A DNA stretch of 36,732 bases from an uncultured Methylococcaceae bacterium (GCA_903934875.1 CAIZPP010000210.1:1-36732), one strand, 5' to 3'. Shown: positions 7,901 through 16,950, counted from the stretch's first letter. The notes: generated by a model from the letters alone, not told the origin. Program-made: numbers and translations.

Positions 7901-8239
7901 TTATTGATCGGTGATGTTATACCAATCGAAAGTTGGAAAATTTGGGTCTACGGCAAGGCAGGTATCCGATACAAAAAAATTGACCATCTTGCCAGCCATA
8001 TAAGCTGAGGTGAGCAACTCCAGGGTGTTTTTTCCGTTCATGGCGGAAATCGCAGGCCATCTTATGCTGGTGGTTGCACAGCCCGCAGGCCCTAGGTTAG
8101 GCCCACTAACTGACACATAACAAACCTCGAAGTCCTTATGACAGCCAATTAATGTAATTTTTCTTGGCCCGCTTAATGTCCCCGAGTATGCGGTTAATGG
8201 AAGAATAAGCAGTAAAGCGAGTATATAGATGCGGTTCAT
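7901..8239 (-). CDS. Small exported cysteine protein, paralog B
   Basis: The start is set at the ATG at 8239, where MNRIYILALLLILPLTAYS opens a signal peptide; the longer frame runs into a palindromic repeat. The 112-residue product has four cysteines in its mature part (GCHKDFEVC, AGCATTS, SDTC). It follows the same plan as its neighbours: a Cys before an aromatic/Trp strand, a GKNTLELLTSAYMAGK helix, then a strand and a final Cys. It is the most divergent of the four paralogs. Function is unknown. Confidence 0.78.
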   Translation of the reverse strand: MNRIYILALLLILPLTAYSGTLSGPRKITLIGCHKDFEVCYVSVSGPNLGPAGCATTSIRWPAISAMNGKNTLELLTSAYMAGKMVNFFVSDTCLAVDPNFPTFDWYNITDQ

Positions 8240-8272
8240 AGTGATTCCCCTAGAAAAAAATAGATGCAACAG

Positions 8273-8351
8273 GTAGGAGCGGGCCATGCCCGCGATAAAT
8301 AACCCAACTTGAGAATCGGTCCAATCCATCGCGGGCATGGCCCACTCCTAC
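8273..8351. repeat. REP-like inverted repeat between paralogs B and C
   Basis: The arms at 8273-8296 and 8328-8351 are 24 bases with one mismatch, built on GTAGGAGCGGGCCATGCCCG. Similar GTAGGA...CGGGCATGGCCC palindromes are common extragenic repeats in gammaproteobacteria. It lies in the leader of paralog B. Confidence 0.8.
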
Positions 8352-8396
8352 AAAACAAAAAAAGTCATCATGATATTAAAAGGTTGTAACGACGAG

Positions 8397-8729
8397 CTAC
8401 TTCCATAACCATAAGCCCGATACTATGGGCCGCCCCCAGTCGTCGCAACCAATAAGTGCCGGAGTAACCTGTTTAGCGGAAGAGTATGCCAACATCGCAG
8501 TGGCTACAATGTTTTTACCCTTTGGAGTGCTGGCATAAACTCGGGTATAACCACTATTATTTTGGCAATTGTCTGGATTGTTTTTTGTGTCAAAAACAAT
8601 AGTGAGTCTACTTCCGTCATCCTGTGCTTCGGGTATGATAGCCAAGATAGTAGATGGGGTTGTCCATCCACCCGCCTCGGCAAGCAATGGCAGTAACAGT
8701 AATGCACCAAAAAGCAGTTTTTTAATCAT
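8397..8729 (-). CDS. Small exported two-cysteine protein, paralog C
   Basis: The 110-residue product has a signal peptide cut near AEAG. The mature part has a Cys at DNCQNNSGYTRVY, a helix TPKGKNIVATAMLAYSSAK, and a second Cys (ALIGCDDWG). The Cys-aromatic-GK-helix-strand-Cys order matches paralogs A, B and D. It starts 14 bp after the stop of paralog D, so the two are surely co-transcribed. Function is unknown. Confidence 0.8.
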   Translation of the reverse strand: MIKKLLFGALLLLPLLAEAGGWTTPSTILAIIPEAQDDGSRLTIVFDTKNNPDNCQNNSGYTRVYASTPKGKNIVATAMLAYSSAKQVTPALIGCDDWGRPIVSGLWLWK

Positions 8730-8743
8730 GGTTGTTTCCTCTA

Positions 8744-9076
8744 TTAATAATCAATCTCAACGACATCTTCCCCGTTAGGCCAACGGGTGCAAGTGCCACC
8801 CCCTGTAACGGTAATCGCCTGACCGCTGGATCGTGCAGCCAGCAGTTGGGTCAATTGCTGTTTACCGGCATTAGAATTTTCGTCTTTAATCATCCAGTAA
8901 TTATAAAAAGCGCACGGGGGATGTCCTGCAGCCGTGCCATTCATGTTAAACCATACTAAGCCGTCACTTGCCCGTATCTGTATCTTCGTGACTTGCCCAG
9001 TTTGTGTACCCGCCGCCCATGCGGATGCTGTGAACAAGGCGCAGAGCAGCAAAGGAATGTAGATAAGTTTGCGCAT
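8744..9076 (-). CDS. Small exported two-cysteine protein, paralog D
   Basis: The 110-residue product has a signal peptide cut near AWAA. The mature part shows the shared pattern most clearly: GQVTKIQIRASDGLVWFNMNG, a Cys in HPPCAFYNYWMIKD, the helix NAGKQQLTQLLAARSSGQ, the strand AITVTGGGTC with the second Cys, and a final WPNGEDVVEIDY strand. It lies 17 bp after the stop of the multicopper oxidase gene, so the set probably forms an operon with it. Function is unknown; a small disulfide-stabilised beta domain is the best description. Confidence 0.82.
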   Translation of the reverse strand: MRKLIYIPLLLCALFTASAWAAGTQTGQVTKIQIRASDGLVWFNMNGTAAGHPPCAFYNYWMIKDENSNAGKQQLTQLLAARSSGQAITVTGGGTCTRWPNGEDVVEIDY

Positions 9077-9093
9077 GGATAATCTCCGATTGG

Positions 9094-12000
9094 CTAATTA
9101 TTTAAAATGTAATCCACAATCACCGGCAGCCAAGGCCCAGGGTTGAACTGCGCGGTGACACTGGTGGCATTGGATAGGGTCACCCCACAGGTGAGGGCGG
9201 TGCCGCTGCATCCGCCGCCTGACCAACCGGCAAACACATAACCTGGGTTGGGCGTGGCGGTCAGCGTGACTGTCTGGTTCACTGGATAAGTCGCGTTGCA
9301 CGTCGTGCCGCTGCAACTAATGCCCGCCACATCGCTCGCCACAGAGCCATAGCCATTGGCGATCACCGTCAAGACATAGCCCAGTGCCTGTATGGTCGGG
9401 GACGTGGCGTAGGCTGAGACGACGTTCGAGGTACTGACGGCGGCGACTTGGAAGGCGACAAACTGCCCGGTTGGGACACTAAGTTGTACACTGCTGGCCG
9501 TTGTCGATGGCAGATTGGCCCAAGTGCCATTGGTGCTGGTCGTGCCTATCCGGTATTGGACGGTGTAGCTCGCCGCACCCGGCACCGCATTCCAACTGAA
9601 GCTCGCTTGCAAACCCACCGAAAGGGTGACGGGAGTGGCGGGCAGCGTCGGGACGGTCATCGGCGTGGTGGACGAAACCGCACTGGATGTCGTGCCCCAA
9701 GCATTGACGGCGTTCACTGTGTAGCTGTAGGGTGTGCCTGGGCTTAACCCGCTATCCGTGGCCGTCGTCGCCGTGGTACCCAGCGTCGCCATCAGGCTGC
9801 TGCCACGATAGACTTGATAACTGGTCTCGCCCACCGAAGCCACCCAGTTCAGTGCCACTGACGTGCTCGTCGGCGTGGCCGTCAGGCTACCCGGTGCGGT
9901 CGGGACGGCGGGCGAGGTCAGTTTCACGCTGGACGGGGCGCTGCCTAGGCTATTAACCGCTTGCACGGTGTAGGTATACGCGGTATTTGCCGCAAGCGTA
10001 GGATCAGCATCGGTATAGCTTGTTGCGTTGGCCGCCAAGCTGGCGATCAACACGCCATTACGCAGCACTTGGTAGCTGGTTTCGTTACTGGCCGCATCGG
10101 TCCAAGCCAGTGTAATCTGCTTCGCTGTCAAGCTGGATGTGGCGACCAGCCCGGTTGGCGCGGCAGGCAAGGCATTGACCGTGACGACATTCGAGTAAGA
10201 AGACACCATCGTACCTGACAAATCGGGCAAGCTATTTAATAGAGGCACTGGAATGGGCACCGTCGTTGCCGCCGCGCCCACGGCGGAGACCCGGTAGTTG
10301 TAAGTCGTGTTGGCTGCCTTGGGGTTATTACTGTTAGTCGTGAGATTGTCGGTAAACGCACCGGGGATGATCCAACCCGGCATACCGGCGTTGGCCAATG
10401 CACTCGCGACCTTGATCCAAGGCTGGGTTGCCGTAGTGTTGTTGCTCACCAACTGCCTTTCGATGTCGAAGCGGAATTCTTTGTCCGAATTATCCACCCA
10501 ACTGATGTCAGCATTGGCACCGCCCAAACTGAGACTGGGCGCAATCGGTGCAGCCAGCGGCGACTCGACCCTGGCACCCGTTGCCAAACTGGCACCGCCC
10601 GGTTGGAACACCACAGGGCGCATGAAGTCGTTTTCTTCATGGCCTAAGATATGGCAGTGCCAGACATATTCATTATTAAAATTATCTAGCACGTTGACCA
10701 CCGTGGCTGGATTGCCGGTGTTGGGATCAATTTGGGTAAAACCTAGCGCACTACCCAAAGCTTGCGACGGGTCTCTGGGGCGCACGCTTTGCGGCAGGCC
10801 GAAACCATTGGTTTGCGGCTTTTTCGCCCTGGCCGCCACATAAATATCCTCCAGCGGATTCATACGGACGGTTTCTTTCCAGCCCAGTTCATTGGCGTAG
10901 GGTGGCTTCAAGGTGCCATCCCAACCCACACGATTGATCACCTGCACGTTGACCAAGTGGAAATGCACCACATGGCTGTCCACCCCATTGTGGGTAATCT
11001 TCCAGATTTGGGTTTCGCCATCGCCGACCGCCTCGGTGTCCGGGTCGATATAAGCCAGAGGAATCGTCGTCTGGTTGGTCGCACTGGTGTAGGGCAGCTC
11101 AACGCTGAAGGTGGCGTTCATACGCCCGTACAGCGGGTCGAACAACTCTTGAATGCCTTTGTTCAGGATGGGCAAGGTTTGCGTGGTTGAGGCAATGACC
11201 GTGGCGGTCGCCCCTAGGCCACCATTGACCGGGGTGAATTGGACGCTAGGCAGCGAGGTATAACCGGTTCCTGCCGTGTCAAGCACAATGCCGGTGATCA
11301 TATGCGAAGTGGCACTGATAACAGCGTGGGCGGTAGCGCCCGTCCCGCCGCCTCCCACGATTTTCACTGTCGGGGCCGCCAAATATCCCGAGCCTCCACC
11401 CAGCAATTGGACGGACTGCAAGGCCATCGGCCCGCTCGGCGTAAAACTCAGCGTGGGCTGGTTGATCGAGCCGGCGGAGATGGTCAATAAGTTGTCGCTG
11501 TCAGTAGTGCCGAAAGCCGGGTTGTAGGCGGCCTCTGGAACGATGGGCTTGGCTTGTTGCGCGGCATAGGCGGCCGGCAAGGCAGCTTGCAAGGCGGCGG
11601 TACCGGTAAAATTGGACGGCGTGGACACCGTGGCCGCCACTTTGATTTGCATGAGGGTCCTGGTGTTGGGACCGTAACCGGCCAAGCTGGTGGCGGCACC
11701 GCCCGAACCGGATTGGTCGGGGTCGGCGGTATAATAGTCTAAGCGCGGATCGCCCGCCGGCAGCGGGGCCGGGGCATCATTGTAAAGAATCAAAGTTTTG
11801 CCGGCGAATTTAGAGAAGTCGATCACCGCATCGGCACGTTCGGCTGGGCCTAAGAACAAACCATGCTCCAAGACGTTAAGCACGGTAACACTGCGCTTGT
11901 TGTATTCGTAATTGACCGGCGTGGAGGGTATTGTCACCGCATTAGGCAAAAAACCACCCTCCGTGCCAATTTGGACGATGTCCGGGCCAGTTTTTAACGG

Positions 12001-13863
12001 GTTGGGCACACCGCCTAGCCTTGCATCGGGGAAACCCCAGCCCGTGTTTTGCAAACCGCCCGTGGTCGGGAACGGTGTGGTGACATTTTGGGTCGAGTTG
12101 AAGGGCACCGTTTGCACTTCGGTGTTGACCGCCATATTTACCGATGCCTTGGCACCCGTGCCGCTGATATCGGTGATCATGAGGTTAGGCACGGCAGTAT
12201 AGCCTGTGCCTGGATTGGTCACGCTAATGGCCGTGATGACACCACCCACCACGGTGGCAACCGCCGCCGCCCCGTTGCCCGTCGTGTCCCCCGTGCCATT
12301 GACAAAAGATAGGGTTGGACTGGCGGAATAGCCCTGGCCGCCGCTGCTGACCGCCACTGTGGATACCTCAGAGTCGGCCAGATACAGCCCTAGATTCAGA
12401 TAACGGTCATTGGCAGCATTAAGGATGCGGAAACGATAGGCTTTAGGCTCGACCGTGGTGGTAGGGTAGGCGGTGCCGTTGACCACAGGAGTATCCATAA
12501 ACGCTTCCGGGGTGCTGCTTGCGTCTCCCACATAACCGGAGGGCAGTGAATATTTTGCGGGAAATATAGGCCAGAACCAAGGCCCCCAATCCCAGCGCCC
12601 CACCGGGTTAGTAAGATCAAATGAACCGGGGTCTTGGTTGGTTTCATACACATGCGGGAACCACAAATCGCCCGGTTGGCCCCATGCATTGACGGTATTG
12701 CTATTAATGTCCTTATTCCATTTGGCATCCTGCTGGGCAACGTCTTTAGGCACGAAGGTCTTGTCTTGTATCACTAAAGGAATTTGGGCCGCAGGCAGGG
12801 TGCCCGCGTTCACCAAGGCTTGTTCGGTCGGGTCGGTGATGACATAACCGGCGGCAATACCGGCATACACATTGAGGCGGGTTAGCCCGGAGGTGTGGTC
12901 GTGATAGAACATGAACCGGCCACTCAGGTTGTTCGGAAAATATAGCGTTTGTGCGCCATTGCCTGGGTCAGGCATATCGGGAACCGGGCGGGAACTGGCA
13001 CCTTTACCCATGCTCAAGCCGGTGTTGGGGTCGATGACTGAGTAAGCCGCATCACCCGCCGGGGCTATCCATTGGTGCGGGGTACCATCGCTGACCCACG
13101 GCGTATCGCCGCCATGCCAATGGATGTTAGCGCGGTTTTCGCTATAAAGCGTTTTGCCGTCAGGACCCAACCCCGCCCCCGGCAGCGTATAGTCAACCGG
13201 GATAAAAAGCTTGCCCGCTATACCGGTGGGCAGCAGGTTATAGTATTTGATGCGCACCGCCCTGCCTTTGGTGGCACTGATCAGCGGGCCTAGGTAATGG
13301 GGCTTGTCCACCGCATAGGCTTGCATCCCGTTGGGCAGCAGCACGGGGGTTTTGCCATCCGCTTGGACCAACGCGACCGTCCCCGGAACCTGTGCGGTGG
13401 ACAATTGCACATAACCGCGCAGATGGGTTGGCTTGGGCAAATCGCTGTGCATCCGCTCGGCATATTCGACCACGGCGATTTCGTAGTAGTCGGAACCCGG
13501 ATAGGATACGCTGTCCGGCTTCGCAACGGGGATGTATTGGCCTAGATTATTGGCACCCGCAGCCCCCAAACCCGGCAGGGTGTCGACGAATTTGCGCAAG
13601 GCGGTGCCGCTGTCGCACAGCCCGCTTAGCGTGGGTATGGCCGAGTATCCGGTGGTGTCGAAACAGTCGGCGGCAGGCCGTAGGCCGGACGGGCTGTTGG
13701 CGTAAAATGTTTGCACTTTAACGGGGTTGCCTGACTTATCGAGACTATCGCCATAACCTGCCCCGGCGTAACTCCGCTCGATACTCGCAGGCGTTGCCAA
13801 GGCCAGCAGGATAGCCACATACAATGGCTTGGGTATGAAACTCTGTTGTGTTGTCATCGGCAT
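9094..13863 (-). CDS. Giant exported multicopper oxidase with Fn3-like tail
   Basis: This 1589-residue protein has a signal peptide (cut near residue 33) and all multicopper oxidase signatures: NIHWHGG (246-252), FYHDHTSG (319-326), HVVHFHL (964-970) and HCHILGHEENDF (1069-1080). It should couple one-electron oxidation of a substrate at a type 1 copper to O2 reduction at the trinuclear site. Two Gly-rich repeats, each with PTxxxV/F and GTGYTxxP phrases, are inserted at about 501-577 and 815-893. Residues about 1100-1490 hold four Fn3-like domains, and 1497-1575 a cysteine-containing, InlB/Flg_new-like repeat (GYVFAGWSGGGCSG). The position matching the axial Met of CotA is Phe1080. The substrate is unknown; phenolics, Mn(II), Fe(II) or Cu(I) are options. 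A start at the third codon (13857) is equally possible. Confidence 0.95.
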   Translation of the reverse strand: MPMTTQQSFIPKPLYVAILLALATPASIERSYAGAGYGDSLDKSGNPVKVQTFYANSPSGLRPAADCFDTTGYSAIPTLSGLCDSGTALRKFVDTLPGLGAAGANNLGQYIPVAKPDSVSYPGSDYYEIAVVEYAERMHSDLPKPTHLRGYVQLSTAQVPGTVALVQADGKTPVLLPNGMQAYAVDKPHYLGPLISATKGRAVRIKYYNLLPTGIAGKLFIPVDYTLPGAGLGPDGKTLYSENRANIHWHGGDTPWVSDGTPHQWIAPAGDAAYSVIDPNTGLSMGKGASSRPVPDMPDPGNGAQTLYFPNNLSGRFMFYHDHTSGLTRLNVYAGIAAGYVITDPTEQALVNAGTLPAAQIPLVIQDKTFVPKDVAQQDAKWNKDINSNTVNAWGQPGDLWFPHVYETNQDPGSFDLTNPVGRWDWGPWFWPIFPAKYSLPSGYVGDASSTPEAFMDTPVVNGTAYPTTTVEPKAYRFRILNAANDRYLNLGLYLADSEVSTVAVSSGGQGYSASPTLSFVNGTGDTTGNGAAAVATVVGGVITAISVTNPGTGYTAVPNLMITDISGTGAKASVNMAVNTEVQTVPFNSTQNVTTPFPTTGGLQNTGWGFPDARLGGVPNPLKTGPDIVQIGTEGGFLPNAVTIPSTPVNYEYNKRSVTVLNVLEHGLFLGPAERADAVIDFSKFAGKTLILYNDAPAPLPAGDPRLDYYTADPDQSGSGGAATSLAGYGPNTRTLMQIKVAATVSTPSNFTGTAALQAALPAAYAAQQAKPIVPEAAYNPAFGTTDSDNLLTISAGSINQPTLSFTPSGPMALQSVQLLGGGSGYLAAPTVKIVGGGGTGATAHAVISATSHMITGIVLDTAGTGYTSLPSVQFTPVNGGLGATATVIASTTQTLPILNKGIQELFDPLYGRMNATFSVELPYTSATNQTTIPLAYIDPDTEAVGDGETQIWKITHNGVDSHVVHFHLVNVQVINRVGWDGTLKPPYANELGWKETVRMNPLEDIYVAARAKKPQTNGFGLPQSVRPRDPSQALGSALGFTQIDPNTGNPATVVNVLDNFNNEYVWHCHILGHEENDFMRPVVFQPGGASLATGARVESPLAAPIAPSLSLGGANADISWVDNSDKEFRFDIERQLVSNNTTATQPWIKVASALANAGMPGWIIPGAFTDNLTTNSNNPKAANTTYNYRVSAVGAAATTVPIPVPLLNSLPDLSGTMVSSYSNVVTVNALPAAPTGLVATSSLTAKQITLAWTDAASNETSYQVLRNGVLIASLAANATSYTDADPTLAANTAYTYTVQAVNSLGSAPSSVKLTSPAVPTAPGSLTATPTSTSVALNWVASVGETSYQVYRGSSLMATLGTTATTATDSGLSPGTPYSYTVNAVNAWGTTSSAVSSTTPMTVPTLPATPVTLSVGLQASFSWNAVPGAASYTVQYRIGTTSTNGTWANLPSTTASSVQLSVPTGQFVAFQVAAVSTSNVVSAYATSPTIQALGYVLTVIANGYGSVASDVAGISCSGTTCNATYPVNQTVTLTATPNPGYVFAGWSGGGCSGTALTCGVTLSNATSVTAQFNPGPWLPVIVDYILNN

Positions 13864-13899
13864 TCTCTAATTCTTTTTCATTGCGAAACAGTCTGGACA

Positions 13900-14190
13900 T
13901 TAATGGCAATGGTTAGGGCTGCCATCTGCGTTCACGGTCTTCCTATTGGCACAAACCGACTGCCATTTACCGGTGCGGGCGGCCTTGGCATCCTTGACGG
14001 CCAGGGCCGACCCTGCGCTCTTGGTATTCCCCGCTGTGTTGGCTGTCTGGCCGGTATAAACGTGTTTTGGGCCTTGCTGTGCAGTAGCCGTTGCCAGCCC
14101 CGGCGGTTGGGTCGCAAGCGCAAAACCAGATAGGGACAGCAGAATCAGCAGTAAGGGTAAAGTAATCAAACAATTCTTATATTTATTCAT
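13900..14190 (-). CDS. Small exported protein upstream of the oxidase
   Basis: The start is set at the ATG at 14190, where MNKYKNCLITLPLLLILLSL opens a signal peptide cut near FALA. The 96-residue product has a Gly/Ala/Thr-rich mature part with TGQTANTAGNTKSAGSAL and a C-terminal motif (WQSVCANRKTVNADGSPNHCH) with two Cys and two His. That tail could bind a metal, which would fit the copper context, but this is inference. It ends 37 bp before the oxidase start codon on the same strand and is probably the first gene of the operon. No family was recognised. Confidence 0.75.
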   Translation of the reverse strand: MNKYKNCLITLPLLLILLSLSGFALATQPPGLATATAQQGPKHVYTGQTANTAGNTKSAGSALAVKDAKAARTGKWQSVCANRKTVNADGSPNHCH

Positions 14191-14255
14191 GTTTCGATTC
14201 CTGAAGTTGGCATATATTTCTGAGAATGGTATGTGAAGCATGGGGGTATTTTATG

Positions 14256-14379
14256 TACAGCATTTTCATCTTTAAAATATACCTAATATAAGGAGATTGA
14301 GCTAACGTTTCAAGTTAACAGAATATCTTGCCCTTATATTTTAACTATCAAGTAACTCCTTGATGTTGAGAATGCTGTA
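14256..14379 (+). mobile_element. Family B MITE-like element, complete, 124 bp
   Basis: The ends TACAGCATTTTCATC and GATGTTGAGAATGCTGTA are inverted repeats, with internal TTTAAAATATACCT and ATCAAGTAAC blocks as in the copy at 7772-7895. It lies 66 bp upstream of the start codon of the small exported gene at the head of the oxidase cluster, so it may carry or displace that promoter. Confidence 0.87.
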
Positions 14380-15046
14380 GGTCAAACTGCAACTGATTTT
14401 TCGCCAGCAGTAGCAATTAATAATAATTATCATTAACCCATTAATCAACCCTAAAATTCATTTATCGTGAATTGAAAACACGGATTTATATTACTTAATT
14501 CAATAACTGAATTGCAAGTATTTTTTTGCTGGAATGGCTAGTTTTGATGGGTTTGGGTAATATTACCGAAAATGGAATATTTATTAGATTATGGCATAAA
14601 CAATGCTCAATTAACCTAAAAACGGCACTTGGAACGAAGAAAAATTCGTTCGTGCTGAGTGAAGTCGAAGCATGAGCGACTTTTCCTTCTTCACCTTTTG
14701 GGTGCGGTCCCAAAACCCGTTCACCTCCATCGACAGGCTCAGGACAGGCTTCGTCACGGCCCAGGGCGAACGGGTTTTGGAACCGCTAACTGCTGTTTTT
14801 AAGATTCAGTGATGCAGTCAGCACCGATCACTTATCGATAAGGACGGGACCATGCTGATATTCCCTCTGTATAAAAGAGGGATTATGCCATCCCGTCCGA
14901 AAGTTGGTGTGCTGTAAGGTGATATCCAATGGCCAAGCTGGGGCTCAGCGCTCCCAGAGGGGACACTAACATCAGAATTTGCTGCGAAAGTGATGTTTTA
15001 TGTTGCTTCGCTACCGTAGCGCACTATAGGCCGAGCAACTACTGGT
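14380..15046. other. Gene-free 667-bp stretch rich in inverted repeats
   Basis: No supported gene was found. It contains an AT-rich part (14400-14600), a CGTTCG-type extragenic palindrome with CCCAAAACCCGTTC / GAACGGGTTTTGG arms (about 14709-14782), a hairpin at 14842-14898, and a fragment of the GGCCAAGCTGG repeat near 14930-14960. The small frame at 14495-14713 lies inside the palindromes and is not convincing. Confidence 0.6.
14842..14898. repeat. Two-tier stem-loop
   Basis: Outer arms GGACGGGA and TCCCGTCC enclose inner arms CCCTCT and AGAGGG around a GTATAAA loop. No T-run follows, so it is not a standard terminator. It lies between the oxidase cluster and the EAL gene, which read in the same direction. 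Confidence 0.6.
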
Positions 15047-15898
15047 TCATGCAAAAGATTGCAGTTTCAGCGAAGCTTGGTCCAGACTTTGATTGATTTG
15101 CTCGTAGTATTCGCCCCTGACATAGGCCGGCCGATAGATCTCGGTCAGTTTGGCATCGCCTTCGTTCTTGATGCCTTCCAGTAGAAGCTCGGTATCCAAG
15201 CGGTGGATAACCGACAACAGACGCTCGCCGTCGTCTTCGCCACGGCGCAGATGGGAAAAGAACCGGCTGTCCAAGCGGACAAAATCCGGTGTGATGCGAT
15301 GGAGGAAATCAATGCAATAGCGTTCAAAAAATCGCTCGCTGGCTTGTTCGTCAAACTTGATCGCCGTGCTATAGCCTCGCTTCTGGTAATTCTTCAAGCC
15401 CTGTTGGAGAAGAGTGAATTGGCGGTCATACAGCGGGCTGACCATTACTGAAATAACCACCCGTCGCGGCGGAAGACCACAGCGGAAAATGACCTCCTCG
15501 AAATAGGCACCGTGGTCACGTTTCACCCCCAGCACATGGCGGGGATGGACATGCAAGAAAAGATAACCGTTCTCGTGGGCAATCGGCAGGTAGTTCAACA
15601 TATGGATGGTACGGCACAACCGGTCCAAATTGACGACCTCATCGACATCGGCCAAATGGAAGACTTTTGCCGCCATAGTTTGGCTGGTATCCGGTGGAAA
15701 AGCCCGCAACGTGGCATCATGGCCCATGATTATGGAAGTGCCATTGGCCCGCCATATCGGGTGGAACTCCGTCGCCAGACGCAATCCGCCGGCACGGCTT
15801 TCAATCTGTCCAGCCCTCACCAACAAGGGGGGGGCGGCAAGCCCCTGTTCCTCGCTGATGCGCTGGTTAAAATATTCGGTTAAATCTCTCAGTGGCAT
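15047..15898 (-). CDS. Degenerate EAL-domain protein, probably catalytically inactive
   Basis: The 283-residue protein has the EAL fold order: FHPIWRANG near residue 46 (for the usual QPIV), HDATLRAF near 60 (for EALLR), LFLHVHP near 113 (for the Asn-containing strand), VVISVMVSP, then AIKFDEQASE where DDFG should stand, DFVRLDSRFF near 205 and LLEGIKNEGD near 238. The EAL Glu is Asp, the Asn metal ligand is His and the DDFG pair is lost, so c-di-GMP hydrolysis is unlikely. A c-di-GMP-binding or protein-docking role is possible. It starts 8 bp after the sulfate-binding protein gene and must be co-transcribed with it. Confidence 0.85.
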   Translation of the reverse strand: MPLRDLTEYFNQRISEEQGLAAPPLLVRAGQIESRAGGLRLATEFHPIWRANGTSIIMGHDATLRAFPPDTSQTMAAKVFHLADVDEVVNLDRLCRTIHMLNYLPIAHENGYLFLHVHPRHVLGVKRDHGAYFEEVIFRCGLPPRRVVISVMVSPLYDRQFTLLQQGLKNYQKRGYSTAIKFDEQASERFFERYCIDFLHRITPDFVRLDSRFFSHLRRGEDDGERLLSVIHRLDTELLLEGIKNEGDAKLTEIYRPAYVRGEYYEQINQSLDQASLKLQSFA

Positions 15899-15906
15899 TG
15901 GAAAAA

Positions 15907-16917
15907 CTACTGCGAGTAAATCTGATCAAACACCCCGCCGTCGGCGAAATGGGTGTTGTGCGCCTTATTCCAACCGCCGTAGACTTCGTCTATCGTAAAC
16001 AAGCTCAGGTTTTTGAACTGCTTGCCGAATTTAGCCAATATTTCGGGGTCGCGCGGGCGATAAAAATTTTTCACGGCAATCTCCTGGCCTTCCTTGCTGT
16101 AAAGATATTGCAGATATTCCTTGGCGGCCTGGGTTGTCCCATGCTTGCTGACCACCTTGTCAACCCAAGTGACCGTAGGCTCGGCTAGGATGCTCACCGA
16201 TGGCACAATCACTTCGTACTTGGATGCCCCGTATTCTTGCAGGCTCAAATACGCCTCGTTCTCCCATGCGATCAACACGTCGCCAATTTCCCTTTCGACG
16301 AAAGACACGGTGGCCCCACGGGCACCCGTGTCCAACACGGCAACATTCTTATACAGCTTTTTCAAATAATCCTTGGCTGCCGCCTCGCTGCCTAACTTTT
16401 TCAATGCATAACCATAAGCCGCCAGATAATTCCAACGTGCTCCCCCGGAAGTTTTCGGATTGGGTGTCACCACGGAAATATCGGGCTTGACCAAGTCGTC
16501 CCAATCTTTGATCCCCTTAGGATTGCCAGCACGCACTAGGAATACCACGGTGGAGGTGTAGGGTGCGCTATTGTTTGGCAATCGGGATTGCCAGTCTTCC
16601 GGGATCAATTTGGCTTTTTGGTAAAGCTGGTCCACATCGTAGGCCAAAGCCAGCGTGACCACATCCGCATCCAAGCCGTCAATCACTGCCCGCGCCTGCT
16701 TGCCGCTACCGCCGTGGGATTGCTGGATTTCGATGTTCTTCCCGGTTAGTTCCTTCCAATGCTTGGCGAAGGCGACATTATAATCCTGGTATAACTCGCG
16801 GGTTGGGTCGTATGACACATTGAGTAGCTGCACATCGGCGGCTTGGGCCGTCACCATGACAAGGCAGAGTGTGACTAACAGAAATTGAAACAACGGTGTG
16901 GAAAAAAATGATTTCAC
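15907..16917 (-). CDS. sbp: Periplasmic sulfate-binding protein
   Basis: Sbp/CysP proteins bind sulfate or thiosulfate in the periplasm and deliver it to the CysTWA transporter. The 336-residue product has a signal peptide (cut near AQAA), the family start [17 protein letters not shown], the [13 protein letters not shown] phrase and the signature [20 protein letters not shown], all typical. The length matches the family. No permease or ATPase gene is in this window. The gene lies between a porin gene and an EAL-domain gene on the same strand, 71 and 8 bp away. A hairpin in the 71-bp gap could set different levels for porin and Sbp. Control by CysB, encoded at 34090-35064, is likely from family knowledge. 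Confidence 0.95.
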   Translation of the reverse strand: MKSFFSTPLFQFLLVTLCLVMVTAQAADVQLLNVSYDPTRELYQDYNVAFAKHWKELTGKNIEIQQSHGGSGKQARAVIDGLDADVVTLALAYDVDQLYQKAKLIPEDWQSRLPNNSAPYTSTVVFLVRAGNPKGIKDWDDLVKPDISVVTPNPKTSGGARWNYLAAYGYALKKLGSEAAAKDYLKKLYKNVAVLDTGARGATVSFVEREIGDVLIAWENEAYLSLQEYGASKYEVIVPSVSILAEPTVTWVDKVVSKHGTTQAAKEYLQYLYSKEGQEIAVKNFYRPRDPEILAKFGKQFKNLSLFTIDEVYGGWNKAHNTHFADGGVFDQIYSQ

Positions 16918-16950
16918 TGGTTTTATCTCTCAAGCTTGGTAGGTAGGAAC

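Noticed and set aside
14495-14713. 72-residue minus-strand frame in the gap before the EAL gene
   Set aside because: Half of it is translated from a common extragenic palindrome and it has no start signal.
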